Origin: Ruminococcus sp.
GTDB lineage: Bacteria; Bacillota; Clostridia; Oscillospirales; Ruminococcaceae
Assembly (NCBI GenBank): GCA_017450925.1
Contig: JAFSSS010000064.1
Span: forward strand, 1 to 39,748
DNA length: 39,748 bases
Direction of reading: 5' to 3'
The notes under the pieces: generated by a model
What the model saw: the letters and a program-made list of their open reading frames with translations, nothing else
What the model was told of the DNA's origin: nothing
Database searches by the model: none
Translations under genes and position numbers: made by a program
In this document: piece by piece, positions 9,513 through 19,219 of the stretch
Layout: each line of letters begins with the position of its first letter
Position numbering within the stretch: the first letter of the stretch is position 1

Positions 9513-11914
9513 CAGCCTTCAGCACCTCCTTCAATTGCTCCTGCAAGATCAATAGTCTTTCCATCGACCTTAGCCGTAGCATTAGCTTTATCAATTTCCA
9601 CGACCACATTTTTGCCGTCCTTGGAGTAGGTGGTCGTTATCACGTTTCCGTCTTCAGATCTCTCGTACTTCGAGATCGTCATATCGGAAACTCCGGTAAG
9701 CAGCTCCTTGGCGATATTATACTGCTTGGCAGCCATATCGACCCAGCCCTCGTAATTCGAATAGTACAGATCGTCGAAATCCGTATCCTGAAGCGTTGAA
9801 GCAGGAGCATAGGTCATATCGTAATGGATGCCCGAGCCTGCTGCAAGTGCCAGCATAAAGGTCTCGCCGGTGTTGGAGCTTGCGTTGATCGCCTTGGTCG
9901 CATAAGGAACATATCCGTGAACGACCATTTGATAGAACGGGATATCGAAGTCTGTAACATTGAAGCCGCTGGAGTAAACGGGAACGTTCACGATCTGGTC
10001 AACGCATGGGATAACGTAGCTGTTGGCGCCGTCCGCGATGACCGATCCGACCTCGTTTTTGGCCTTTGTAAGGCCCTCAACGATCTTCTTTGCGGTATCG
10101 TATCTTGAGGAAGTGTTTTTCTTCGAGAAGTCGCTGACGAGCTTTGTTGTGTAGTCGCCGAAGCCGATCCTCGTAAGTCCCTCGTCCTTATAGTCCTCGA
10201 TCATCTCATCGAAGATCTTGACATAGGTATCGGGAGCGATCAGAGCAGGAGAAACGCCGCTCATTGCCACGCCGAAGGCGGGGCTGTAGCTTACCTGTCT
10301 GGAATAAGCGTTGGAAATTCTCGTTGCCGAGTTGGAGAAGGTCGTATATCCCCACGAGCTTGAAGCCATTGTAAAGTTATTGATCGAGGGGAACACCTGA
10401 AGTCCCGAGGTCTCTATAAAGTCCTCGAAATCGCTGCTTCCGCCGAGGGTACCCGACGGACTTGCGCTGGTCGAGACCTTTCTCTTGATTTCATTGTTCG
10501 TCCAGTTGTTATAGTTTACAACTGCGGTATCAACGCCCTTGTCCTTCAGCTTGCTCATGATCTCGCCTGCCTGCTCGAAGCCGGTGATCTCGGTCTTGAG
10601 GTCGAAGGGGATACCGAGTATCGAGGTCTGCTTCAGAACGCCGCCGAAGAAGTCAACATAGAAGTCGCTCGTGTTCGCCTGCGTCTTGGCAGTCAGACCC
10701 TTTTCCTTGATAAGGTAATTCCTATATACCTCTGCGCAGTCGGCGTAGTTGATATCGGTATCCTTATCCATAAGGAAATACTTGATGCCGAACCTTGGGG
10801 TCTTGATGCCGTCCTTCTCGAAAACGTTGATCTTGTTTGAGTTATCACCGCTCATGAAGAAGGAGTCCTGACTCTTTGTTTCAAACTCGAAGTAGCAGTT
10901 GTTATACACCTGATTATCCTGCATACTTACCTTCGCCTTGGCATACACATTCGTATCGCCGTCGGAAACGATAGCAACGAAGCCCTTGTTTCCGTTCACG
11001 GAAGCCACCATAGGCAGATAAGCCTGTTCGGTAACTCTGGGAGCGTTCAGCGGAACTGCGGTATAATCTCTGCCATAGACCTGCTGTGTATATTCAGAAT
11101 AGGACTGCTTGCCGTTATTATACTGAATTACCGCACCGCTTCCGTCGGGAACTATCATATAGCCCTCATTCACGCTGCCGTCGTCCTTCTGTGCAGCGAT
11201 CGCTCCGAAGGCGGGGCAAAGCTGAAGCTTGGTAAGCACCTTTCCGTCAACCGTAGAGATATTCTTCTCATTGATCTCGGAGGTATCAACATAGACATAG
11301 ACGTCATCCTCTTCCAGAACAACGTGCATCGTGAATTCGACGCCCTGCGAATTGTACTTGTAGTTTACGGCTATACCGCCGTTCTCCACCTTATACTTGA
11401 CGGAGTTGGCCTTGGTCGAATAAACAGGAGCAGGTGATTCAGTTCTCTTTTCCTGTCTCAGGTCACCGATCTTGATCGCGGCGCTCGAGCCTATCTGCTT
11501 TCTCTTTGCAGATTTCATCAGACTGCCGTCCTCATTCATGGGGATGTCTTCCGCCTCAACATTGATCGGCGAGCTCCACCAGTAGTTTTTGGATGCCTTA
11601 ACATACACGCCCCACCTGTCGTTCTCTCCGTCGGCATAAAGGATGAACTTGTCATTCTCGCCGGCCTTTTCACAGGTATCGAGAGCGATCGCCTGTTCAT
11701 CGGTGATCTTCTCGGGGAGCTTGTTTTTATCCTCTTTAGTTTCCTTCTCTTCGGTCTCTTCCGAGTTTTCCTCGGAAGCGGCCGCATCGGAGGTTTCAGC
11801 CGGAGCAGCTTCATCCTCTGTAGAGGAAGCTGCCATCGAACCCAGAGGCATCAGCATGGTAAGGATCAAGGCAAACACTATAGCCTTTTTAAATTTTCTG
11901 TCAGCCATTTTCAT
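9512..11914 (-). CDS. Large secreted protein, DUF5696-like
   Basis: This 800-residue exported protein has a signal peptide (residues 1-28, MADRKFKKAIVFALILTM core) and then an acidic low-complexity linker (about 29-62). A large body combines an N-terminal beta-rich half with a C-terminal part resembling a TIM-barrel-like fold (for example VDTAVVNYNNWTNNE and LTRIGFGDYTTKLV). I recall proteins of this make-up as DUF5696 in Firmicutes, next to YIP1 and sugar-permease genes. A carbohydrate-active or carbohydrate-binding role is an inference from context. No catalytic residues can be assigned. The ATG at 11914 has GGTGG upstream. The gene sits between the YIP1-like protein and the second permease pair. 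Confidence 0.65.
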   Translation of the reverse strand: MKMADRKFKKAIVFALILTMLMPLGSMAASSTEDEAAPAETSDAAASEENSEETEEKETKEDKNKLPEKITDEQAIALDTCEKAGENDKFILYADGENDRWGVYVKASKNYWWSSPINVEAEDIPMNEDGSLMKSAKRKQIGSSAAIKIGDLRQEKRTESPAPVYSTKANSVKYKVENGGIAVNYKYNSQGVEFTMHVVLEEDDVYVYVDTSEINEKNISTVDGKVLTKLQLCPAFGAIAAQKDDGSVNEGYMIVPDGSGAVIQYNNGKQSYSEYTQQVYGRDYTAVPLNAPRVTEQAYLPMVASVNGNKGFVAIVSDGDTNVYAKAKVSMQDNQVYNNCYFEFETKSQDSFFMSGDNSNKINVFEKDGIKTPRFGIKYFLMDKDTDINYADCAEVYRNYLIKEKGLTAKTQANTSDFYVDFFGGVLKQTSILGIPFDLKTEITGFEQAGEIMSKLKDKGVDTAVVNYNNWTNNEIKRKVSTSASPSGTLGGSSDFEDFIETSGLQVFPSINNFTMASSSWGYTTFSNSATRISNAYSRQVSYSPAFGVAMSGVSPALIAPDTYVKIFDEMIEDYKDEGLTRIGFGDYTTKLVSDFSKKNTSSRYDTAKKIVEGLTKAKNEVGSVIADGANSYVIPCVDQIVNVPVYSSGFNVTDFDIPFYQMVVHGYVPYATKAINASSNTGETFMLALAAGSGIHYDMTYAPASTLQDTDFDDLYYSNYEGWVDMAAKQYNIAKELLTGVSDMTISKYERSEDGNVITTTYSKDGKNVVVEIDKANATAKVDGKTIDLAGAIEGGAEG

Positions 11915-11932
11915 TACACCACCGTTTCTATA

Positions 11933-12562
11933 TTAGCCTCTGATTCGATAAGCGATCTCTGTATAGATTGAATATCCGAAAACATAAACCTGCTGGAAAA
12001 GCGAGAGCAGCAGAATTGCCAGGAACAGTATCAGCAGCATCGCAACGATCGTAAAGATCATTGAAACTATCGTTTTCGTAAATGAATACTGATGTGCTGC
12101 CTTCATAGCCTGTATCATCAGAACTACCGACCAGATAAGTCCGAGATAGTAGATAGCGGTCATCCAGATCCTTTCATCCTCAACTATGAAGTTTGAGATG
12201 AATATCGAGATGAAGCTGCACACTATATAAGGAACCAGTGCATAGGCCGAATAGATGCAGATCTTTTTCAGTGTTCCTTCGCCGTCGAACAGTGTACACA
12301 GTGCCCAGTTCGCGATGACCCAGGTAAAGAAATACACTACCGACTGTACCAGCAGCGGTACAACGTTAAACACCTTAACGTAAGCGGTATTGAACTGGAA
12401 GCCTGTCAGCTGTCTGTCGGCGACCATATTCACGAAGAGCAGGAACACGATGACCAGCGCTATCTTCATTGAACCCTGCTTTTTCCAGCGCAGATCCTCG
12501 AAGCCCTCAACAGGGTGGAAAACACAATGCTTCAGCCACCCCATAGGAGTAAATTCATACAT
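11933..12562 (-). CDS. YIP1-family membrane protein
   Basis: This 209-residue protein begins with a soluble segment containing HCVFHPVEGFEDLRW, typical of bacterial YIP1-domain proteins, in which a short motif around FEDLRW precedes the membrane part. About five hydrophobic segments follow (for example IALVIVFLLFVNMVA and IVAMLLILFLAILLLSLF). The ATG at 12562 directly abuts the stop codon of the upstream NHL/TPR gene, and its GGAGG lies inside that gene, so translation is coupled. The biochemical role of bacterial YIP1 proteins is unknown; the context suggests a scaffold or accessory subunit of the transporter. Confidence 0.75.
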   Translation of the reverse strand: MYEFTPMGWLKHCVFHPVEGFEDLRWKKQGSMKIALVIVFLLFVNMVADRQLTGFQFNTAYVKVFNVVPLLVQSVVYFFTWVIANWALCTLFDGEGTLKKICIYSAYALVPYIVCSFISIFISNFIVEDERIWMTAIYYLGLIWSVVLMIQAMKAAHQYSFTKTIVSMIFTIVAMLLILFLAILLLSLFQQVYVFGYSIYTEIAYRIRG

Positions 12563-14260
12563 TTATTTTCCCTCCTCTTCTTCTTCGTCTTCTGCTTGAT
12601 CCTCTTGTTCGGCTTCAGCATCCTTTTTGTACTGCGTAAAGGTATTCACTGAAATACCCGCTGCAGAGCCGACTGAAACCATTTGCTTTTTCTTCTTCAA
12701 GAAGCCGAGGATCCTAATGCCTCTCTTATTGAGCATCTTCTTGACTATAAAGAACACGATAATAACAACTATAACTATGATTATAAGTGTGAAATGATCC
12801 TTGAGGAATGCATCTCTTGCATACTTATAAGCCTTATCGTAGTCCTCCTGATCGTAGGCGGTCTTGAAGTAATCAAGAGCCTCGGAATATCTTTCCTCGT
12901 TAAGTGCAGCCTTTCCGAGTCCTACATAAGCCTGGATGTAGTTTCCGTCTCTTCTTACTACCTGATCCCAGTCCTCCTTGGCATCGGTATAGCGTCCCTC
13001 ATCATAAAGCGCGAAGGCTTGATGAATATGCTTGCCGAACTGTGTCTCGATGAACACTGTGATATCGTTCTTCGAGCCGTCGAGGATATAAACTCTCTCG
13101 CCGTGGCTTTCGACGGCATTGGGGTTTGCGATAGTACCTCTTTGGTCGGAGGTAGAGGTCTTTGCACCGAAGATGCAGATAAGATTACATTCCTTATCAT
13201 ACTGGAACACACGTCCGGTCTCATAGTCCATAACGTTTATCAGACCGGTATCGCTTATATCGAGGTCAGTAAGTCTGGTAACGTGGGACTTCTTGGTAAG
13301 CGGGTCATACTGGCTGCCTGTAAGGTCACCGAACTTATATTCATTGCCCTTGGCATTGTTCCAGATATTATATCCCGCGGGGTTCAGCTTCTTGACCGCG
13401 TCCGTATCGGTATCCACCTCTGTAACGGTAAAGATGAAGCCGTCCTTGTCGATATCGAAGTTTGCGTATTCGATAGGAACGTTTCTTGTCATACCCTCGA
13501 GCTGTTCATCGGAGGCGATCATTCTCCAGAGCCTTTGAGCGATGACCGCAGCAGTTACCTGTACGCGGTTTGCGCCGTAGAAGCCTGTGAACTTGCCCTC
13601 TCTCGAGAACTGCACCGAACCGCTGTTCACCGAGCTTACTACGGTATAGACGTTCTCTGCCACATCGACGCACACCTTTTTGGGGTTAAAGGTTTGGGCG
13701 GTATAGAGCGCCTCCTCCGGCTTGGTATATTCATGCACGCAGGAAAGCTGTGTTGAGCTTGAAACGGTCGCCTTGACCACTCTCGAGTTATCGGTATCCG
13801 CGACATAAACGACCTGCTGACCCAGCGACGGGCTTGTGGTAACGAACACGCCCTGCGGTGCTGCGAAGCCCTCCACCGAGGAACCGCTTACTCCGCTGTA
13901 GCAGCCTGTTACCTCAAGAGTAGCGAGATCCAGTCTTAGGATCCTGTTATTCTTGGTATCGGCTACCCACATTTCATTGGCAGCCTTGTCGATCGAAAGG
14001 TCTCTGGCATCGTTAAGTGTCAGAGGCGCTTTATCCGAAACATAGCAGCCGCCTGCGGGGTCTCTAAGCTTCGAGAGCTTCATCTCGGCGCCGGTAACGG
14101 TCTTTTCAACACGGTAAGCGCTCTGGGAAGGTATCGCGTCGTCCCAGTTATCGTAAGTATAGGAATTATAGGGCTCATCTGCGAACGCGGTGACCGACAT
14201 TGACAGTGCAGTGACGGCAGCCAGCGACACGCTGAGCAGTTTTCTAATTGGATGTTTCAC
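12563..14260 (-). CDS. Membrane-anchored NHL-repeat and TPR protein
   Basis: The 565-residue protein has a signal peptide (1-27) and an extracellular beta-propeller of NHL-like repeats (about 60-400; segments such as DLSIDKAANEMWVADTKNNR and QVVYVADTDNSRVV). A TPR-like pair of helices follows (about 415-490, HQAFALYDEGRYTDAKEDW), then one membrane helix (about 492-510) and a short cytoplasmic tail ending in a run of acidic residues. The start is GTG 14260 with AGGTGA six bases upstream. Topology puts the propeller outside and the acidic tail inside. Ligand and partners are unknown; its position between permease and YIP1 genes suggests it is part of the same envelope complex. Confidence 0.75.
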   Translation of the reverse strand: MKHPIRKLLSVSLAAVTALSMSVTAFADEPYNSYTYDNWDDAIPSQSAYRVEKTVTGAEMKLSKLRDPAGGCYVSDKAPLTLNDARDLSIDKAANEMWVADTKNNRILRLDLATLEVTGCYSGVSGSSVEGFAAPQGVFVTTSPSLGQQVVYVADTDNSRVVKATVSSSTQLSCVHEYTKPEEALYTAQTFNPKKVCVDVAENVYTVVSSVNSGSVQFSREGKFTGFYGANRVQVTAAVIAQRLWRMIASDEQLEGMTRNVPIEYANFDIDKDGFIFTVTEVDTDTDAVKKLNPAGYNIWNNAKGNEYKFGDLTGSQYDPLTKKSHVTRLTDLDISDTGLINVMDYETGRVFQYDKECNLICIFGAKTSTSDQRGTIANPNAVESHGERVYILDGSKNDITVFIETQFGKHIHQAFALYDEGRYTDAKEDWDQVVRRDGNYIQAYVGLGKAALNEERYSEALDYFKTAYDQEDYDKAYKYARDAFLKDHFTLIIIVIVVIIVFFIVKKMLNKRGIRILGFLKKKKQMVSVGSAAGISVNTFTQYKKDAEAEQEDQAEDEEEEEGK

Positions 14261-14303
14261 TGTTTATCACCTGTTTCCTTTCCGTGATCTCGGTCAGCCC
14301 GCA

Positions 14304-15203
14304 TTAATCCTTGATACCCGAGTTAGCCATGGTCTCCATGACGTTGCTCTGAGCGATAAGGAATACAACGAGCGGCGGAATAAGAAGCAGTACAGCCGAA
14401 GCGAAGGTAACGCCCTGTCTTGCCAGACCCACGGCAGCGATCTGCTGAACGATAGTCGGAAGAGTCTTCAGCTCTTCTGAATAGATCAGCGCACCGCCCT
14501 GAAGGTTCCAGGCGCCCTGGAAGGCGAAGATTATCAGCGTCATGATCGCGGGCTTTGAGTTCGGCACAACGATCTGCCAGCAGATCCTGAAGAGTCCTGC
14601 GCCGTCCACCTTTGCGGCCTCGATCATTGAGTCATGAATAGTGGACATCGACTGTCTCATAAGGAACAGTCCGAGAGGAGTTGCGATAGAGGGCAGGATA
14701 AGTACCCAATAGGTATCAATGATATGCAGCTTGGAGTAAACCATGAACTGCATGATCCATGTAGCGTTGGATGCGAACAGCAGGGCGGTAACGATCAGCT
14801 TGTTGATAAAGCCGGCACCGGGGAACCTGCACTTTGCAAGCACGAAGCCTGCGCAGCAGCACACGAACAGGTTGCAGATACAGATGACCACCGTGATGAA
14901 CACGCTGTTGAAGATGTATCTTGAAAGCGGTACCCAAAGGCTTGCCGCCACGGTGAACATATCGGAGAAGCTCTTGGTGGTCGGGTTCAGAACATAAAGT
15001 CTGGGCGGGAACACGAACAGCTCCTCGATAGGCTTGATCGACTGAATGAACGAATAGTAGATCGGGAATATCATGAACAATCCCAAAAGTGCGAGAAAAA
15101 TGAATATCGCAATATCTCCGCCGAGAGAACCGTTAATGCGCTTCTTTTTATCCTTGACCTTCAGCTTGTCAATGGATACTTGCTTTTTCTTCTTTCTTGC
15201 CAT
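14304..15203 (-). CDS. Sugar ABC transporter permease, MalG type (first pair)
   Basis: This 299-residue permease has a short Lys-rich N-terminus and about six membrane segments. The EAA coupling loop reads SMIEAAKVDGAGLFR followed by IVVPNSKPA. The ATG at 15203 follows a GGGGGGAG ribosome binding site, 17 bases after the MalF-type partner. The C-terminus (NVMETMANSGIKD) is typical of MalG-type subunits. It forms the first of two permease pairs in the operon. Confidence 0.9.
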   Translation of the reverse strand: MARKKKKQVSIDKLKVKDKKKRINGSLGGDIAIFIFLALLGLFMIFPIYYSFIQSIKPIEELFVFPPRLYVLNPTTKSFSDMFTVAASLWVPLSRYIFNSVFITVVICICNLFVCCCAGFVLAKCRFPGAGFINKLIVTALLFASNATWIMQFMVYSKLHIIDTYWVLILPSIATPLGLFLMRQSMSTIHDSMIEAAKVDGAGLFRICWQIVVPNSKPAIMTLIIFAFQGAWNLQGGALIYSEELKTLPTIVQQIAAVGLARQGVTFASAVLLLIPPLVVFLIAQSNVMETMANSGIKD

Positions 15204-15220
15204 TTCAAGTTCTCCCCCCT

Positions 15221-16168
15221 TTAATCAAGATATTTGCCTAACAGCCAGTTAACGCCCTTATTGGCCAATAGCATAGCTGCGAAAAGCACGAAGCATATTG
15301 CTGATGCATAACCCATTTCGTATCGTATCGAACCGTAGTCTGTTGCGTGGTTCATGATCGTATGGGCTGCATAGTCTGTCGAGGGAAGACCTACCAGCAT
15401 CTGTCCTACTGCACCTACGGTGAAGGAGGAGGAGATCTGCATTACAGCCGCGAACAGCAGCTGCGGTCCCATTGAGGGGATCGTAATGGTGAAAAGTTCC
15501 TGCCAGCGGTTCTTGATGCCCTCGATCGCGCCCGCCTCGTACATCGACTTGTCGATGTTCTGGAAACCTGCACGGATAGCAAGGAAGCCGGCGCCCATTG
15601 AGATCCACAGCTGAACGATGATAACTACAGGCAATATGTAGTTGGTATCGGTCAGGAACTGTTTGGGAGCATTGAAGAGTCCGATGTCCATCATGATAGC
15701 GTTCAGATAACCGTAGCTGTCGCCCGAAAGGATCAGCTGCCAGGTAACGTAAACGGATGTCGTCATCGAGGGAGCATAGAACACGAATGTAAAGAACGTC
15801 TTGAGGAAGGGGTGCATCTCGTTGATAAGCCAAGCGATGAAGAAGCTAAGCACATAGGAGAAGGGACCCGTGAAGATCGCAAAGATCAGAGTGTTTCTGA
15901 TAGCGATCAGGAATACATCGTCGTTAAGGAACAATGTATAGAAGTTGGAGAAGCCTACCCACTTAGGGGTCTGGATCATGTTGAAGTTTGTAAAGCCCAT
16001 AGGCAGGGACATTACAACAGGAATGACCGTGAAAATTATGAAGAGGATCATGAACGGAGCCAGCAGTCCGTAGCAGCCCTTATTGACCTTCATCATATGC
16101 CAGGTATAAGCCCACTTGCCCTGCTTATTCATCGGGGCCGCAGGATTGGCTGAACTGTTATTTGCCAT
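15221..16168 (-). CDS. Sugar ABC transporter permease, MalF type (first pair)
   Basis: This 315-residue carbohydrate-type permease has about six membrane segments beginning near LLAPFMILFIIFTVIP. The EAA loop reads SMYEAGAIEGIKNRWQELF followed by TITIPSMGP. The ATG at 16168 has GGAGGAG upstream, 20 bases after the solute-binding protein gene. The order binding protein, MalF, MalG is the normal order for sugar importers and supports these three as one import unit. Confidence 0.9.
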   Translation of the reverse strand: MANNSSANPAAPMNKQGKWAYTWHMMKVNKGCYGLLAPFMILFIIFTVIPVVMSLPMGFTNFNMIQTPKWVGFSNFYTLFLNDDVFLIAIRNTLIFAIFTGPFSYVLSFFIAWLINEMHPFLKTFFTFVFYAPSMTTSVYVTWQLILSGDSYGYLNAIMMDIGLFNAPKQFLTDTNYILPVVIIVQLWISMGAGFLAIRAGFQNIDKSMYEAGAIEGIKNRWQELFTITIPSMGPQLLFAAVMQISSSFTVGAVGQMLVGLPSTDYAAHTIMNHATDYGSIRYEMGYASAICFVLFAAMLLANKGVNWLLGKYLD

Positions 16169-16188
16169 ACGTCGGTTCTCCTCCTTCC

Positions 16189-19101
16189 TTATGAATTAAG
16201 TCCGAGATCTTCGCGCTTACGAGTGATCTCATCGTTGATATCCTTATTGTACCAGAACAGAGTATCTCTTGCATTCTCGGCATTGTTTACTACCTCTCTG
16301 AATGCGTTGATAAGACCTCTTGTTACGCCGTAGGATGCGGGGATTACGGGGATCTCGATCTGCGAGAGCATCTGCTCCTTCAGCAGTGCGACCTCATTGG
16401 TAGTCCACGAAAGCTGCTCGAGGGCTGTCAGATTAGCGGTATCGAAACGTCCCATTGTTCCGAGGATAGCCTCGATGTCGTTTCCGTAGCTGGTCATGGT
16501 CTCATCAGAGGTGAACCACTTGATGAAGTCCCATGCGTCCTTCTGCTTCTCCTCATCAAGCTTGGAGAAGATCAGTGCAGCAGAGCCGACCGAGCAGGAG
16601 GCGTGATTGATGCTGCCGTCTGCCTGAACGGTGCCGGGGATAGGCTGGAAGCTCCAGCAGCCCTTGATCTCGGGAGCTGCGACTGTCAGCTGGTTGAAGA
16701 AGGTGTAGTTCTGGATCAGAATAGGCATATCGCCCTGTCTGAATCTTGTGAATGCATCGTAGGTCTGCTCGAAGCTGTAGGTGGTATAGAACTTTGTCCA
16801 CGCATCGAAGGAGTCGATAGCCTCCTGGGTATCAAAGTTCGTCTTATCGAGGTTGTCGTTATAGTAGTTGACGCCCTTTTGCAGCAGCATTGAAGCGAAG
16901 GTATTTCCTGCCTCGGTTACAGGCGAGATAACGCTTCCCACGGGAAGGATAAGGCCGACCTCCATATAATTCCTCTGAAGAGTCGGAAGCACCTTCAGCA
17001 GGCCGTCCCATGTTGCCAGATCGGTCTTGGGGTCGATGCCGTACTGCGAGATAACATCGCTGCGGTAGAAGAGCATCGGGAAGGTCTGTGATACGGGAAG
17101 TCCGTAGCAGCCTCCGTTATACTCATAAAGCACGCTTGCCTGAGGAGCGAACCTCTTGATGACCTCGTCATAGTCATCAAACTTTTTCAGATCCACCAGA
17201 ACGTCTCTTGCGGCCAGCTGTATTGGGAAGTCGCCGCCCATGAAGAGGGCCAAATCGGGTCCCTTTCCGGCGAAGGTCGCCTCGATGATACCGCCCTGCA
17301 CCAGCTTAAGGTTTACCTTGGTCTTAGCGGTGGGGTTATAGTCGTTGTTGATAAGGGTCTGTATAACGGTAGCGTTATCACGTCCGAGGGAGGTCCAGCA
17401 GATCATAGCGGACTCATCGTCCTCTGCCAGCGAGTTATAATCCTCGAAGAAGGAGCCGATGAAGGCCTTGAAGCCGAAGCCCAAAGACTTGAAGAAGGAC
17501 TCGTCAGCGTCGGTAAACTCCTGGTCATCGCTAAGTATCTCGATCATATCGACCTCAAGGGGCTGCTCGCGGTACTGGTTTACCCAAGAAGAAACGGAAG
17601 TAACATTATCCTTGATCTGGCTCATCATGCTGGGTATTCTGTCGGCCTTGGAAACGCACTTGTCAAGGACGATAGCCAGCTTATCCAGTGTAACGGCCTC
17701 TGTTCCGCCGGTGCCGGAGAGCTTTTCGATCTTCTTCATCTGCTCTCTAAGGCTGTCGGAATACTCCTTGAACCTGTCAAGGATACCGGGGATCGAGCCC
17801 TTGATATCGTAGTTATTGTACTCATCGGGATTAGGCCCGGTGATAGCGCGGATCTGTCTGTAATAGCTGTTTACCTGATATACGATCTCGTCGATATCTC
17901 CCATGATCTCGCCGATCTCGCCGGGAACAGCCTCAAGGGTAAGGGTATGCTTTCCTGCATCGAGATAGAAGAACATAGGCTCGTCGCCCACTGAGGGAAC
18001 AGTCAGCTGCCACTCTGTATCGTAGTAGAACTTGATCTGCTCACACTCGGCGCAGGGAACCACGCCGTCGATATAAAGTCTTCTGTTGGAATACATACCT
18101 CTCATGGTCTCCTGCTTTGCGCGGATACCGATCTTGTAATAGCCTGCGGTGGCAATATCGACCTCCCAGGTCGCGGCTTGAGTTGCCTTGTTCCAGTTAT
18201 CCTTACCAATGGTATTATACCTGGTCTTGGTAGGGCTCTGGCCGTTGGCGGAGGATGTCAGGTAGGAGTTTCTGTCTGCTGTCGGGAACAGCGTTCTGTC
18301 GGATTTATAATCGGCATTTTCGCCCTCAAGAAGGATCCTGTCTGCGTGGGTGTTCTGGATCTCAGTTGCATCGGGGGCTGCATAGGGTGCGGGCTTGGTC
18401 TCGTTGAAGAATTTCAGATACGCCAAAGCGAACTGTGCCTTCTGTGACTGGAGGGTAAGAGTATGCTCGCCGGCCTCGATATAGAAGCCCAAAGCCTCGT
18501 TCCTCAAGCCGTCAGTATCCTTCAGGGGAGAGGTCTGCCAGCATTCAACAGCGACCTGGCCGGGACGTATATCGTTTCCTCTTACGTCCTGCTGGATCTC
18601 GCTCTTATTGACCCACCTCTTGGGCAGGGTGATTCTCGAAGCGGTGGTATACGGACAAACTCCGTCTATAAGCAGTGCAAACTCGACCGCCGTGGTATTG
18701 CCGCCGGTCTCGTTATTCAGCGCCTCATATTTCGCTTCAATGTTATACCAGCCGGTCTCGGGAATACTGAACTTGAATTCAACCGTACCGACTTGGTTAG
18801 CCCACTTCATAACATTGGCTTCGCCGTCAACGGTCTCCTTTGTGATCTCAGCCCCGTCACCGAAGCTCACAAAGTCAGCGCCGTTTATAGTGACCTCCTT
18901 TTGAGGCCTTGCTGCGTCAGCGTGCTTTTTGACGTAGTTGCTGTACGCATTCTCGCGGTTGCTGGCGTCGATGACCTCTGCGGAGAGGTCTGTCGTTTTC
19001 GCAGCTCCGCTTTCTGCTGCAAACGCTGTCAGCCCGCAGGATGCTGTCAGCGATAATGCAAGCGCAGATGAAATAACACGTTTCAGAAATGTGTTTTTCA
19101 C
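16189..19101 (-). CDS. Giant extracellular solute-binding protein with two carbohydrate-binding-like modules
   Basis: This protein of 970 residues is about twice the usual length of a family 1 sugar-binding protein. I place the start at GTG 19101, because AAAGGTGG sits eight bases upstream and a signal peptide (KNTFLKRVISS to TAFA) follows at once; the GTG at 19113 lies inside that ribosome binding site. Two beta-sandwich modules resembling CBM6/35-type domains (about 70-230 and 255-415; ETGWYNIEAKY and ATAGYYKIGIRA occupy equivalent places) precede a helical linker and a binding-protein domain (about 505-960). The sequence TASC is a poor lipobox, so membrane anchoring is uncertain. It is the only binding protein in an operon with two permease pairs. 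The ligand is probably a glycan, but unproven. Confidence 0.82.
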   Translation of the reverse strand: MKNTFLKRVISSALALSLTASCGLTAFAAESGAAKTTDLSAEVIDASNRENAYSNYVKKHADAARPQKEVTINGADFVSFGDGAEITKETVDGEANVMKWANQVGTVEFKFSIPETGWYNIEAKYEALNNETGGNTTAVEFALLIDGVCPYTTASRITLPKRWVNKSEIQQDVRGNDIRPGQVAVECWQTSPLKDTDGLRNEALGFYIEAGEHTLTLQSQKAQFALAYLKFFNETKPAPYAAPDATEIQNTHADRILLEGENADYKSDRTLFPTADRNSYLTSSANGQSPTKTRYNTIGKDNWNKATQAATWEVDIATAGYYKIGIRAKQETMRGMYSNRRLYIDGVVPCAECEQIKFYYDTEWQLTVPSVGDEPMFFYLDAGKHTLTLEAVPGEIGEIMGDIDEIVYQVNSYYRQIRAITGPNPDEYNNYDIKGSIPGILDRFKEYSDSLREQMKKIEKLSGTGGTEAVTLDKLAIVLDKCVSKADRIPSMMSQIKDNVTSVSSWVNQYREQPLEVDMIEILSDDQEFTDADESFFKSLGFGFKAFIGSFFEDYNSLAEDDESAMICWTSLGRDNATVIQTLINNDYNPTAKTKVNLKLVQGGIIEATFAGKGPDLALFMGGDFPIQLAARDVLVDLKKFDDYDEVIKRFAPQASVLYEYNGGCYGLPVSQTFPMLFYRSDVISQYGIDPKTDLATWDGLLKVLPTLQRNYMEVGLILPVGSVISPVTEAGNTFASMLLQKGVNYYNDNLDKTNFDTQEAIDSFDAWTKFYTTYSFEQTYDAFTRFRQGDMPILIQNYTFFNQLTVAAPEIKGCWSFQPIPGTVQADGSINHASCSVGSAALIFSKLDEEKQKDAWDFIKWFTSDETMTSYGNDIEAILGTMGRFDTANLTALEQLSWTTNEVALLKEQMLSQIEIPVIPASYGVTRGLINAFREVVNNAENARDTLFWYNKDINDEITRKREDLGLNS

Positions 19102-19187
19102 GAGATTTTCCACCTTTCGTATTTATTTGCCGATCGAAACTCCTTAGATCCTATATATTAATATAGTATAGTCTATCAATCCCCGGC

Positions 19188-19214
19188 GTTTATATATCCC
19201 TTTCGGGTATAAAC
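19188..19214. other. Stem-loop between the ATPase genes and the binding-protein gene
   Basis: GTTTATA (19188-19194) pairs with TATAAAC (19208-19214) and CCC with GGG around a TTTC loop, leaving a three-base bulge. There is no T run, so it is not a good terminator. It lies in the 118-base gap of the operon and could mark RNA processing or stabilise the downstream message. I found no convincing separate promoter in the gap. Confidence 0.45.
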
Positions 19215-19219
19215 CTGTT

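Noticed and set aside
12683-13756. Plus-strand open frame of 357 codons inside the NHL/TPR gene
   Set aside because: Hydrophobic composition arises from the antisense of the propeller gene; no ribosome binding site was found.
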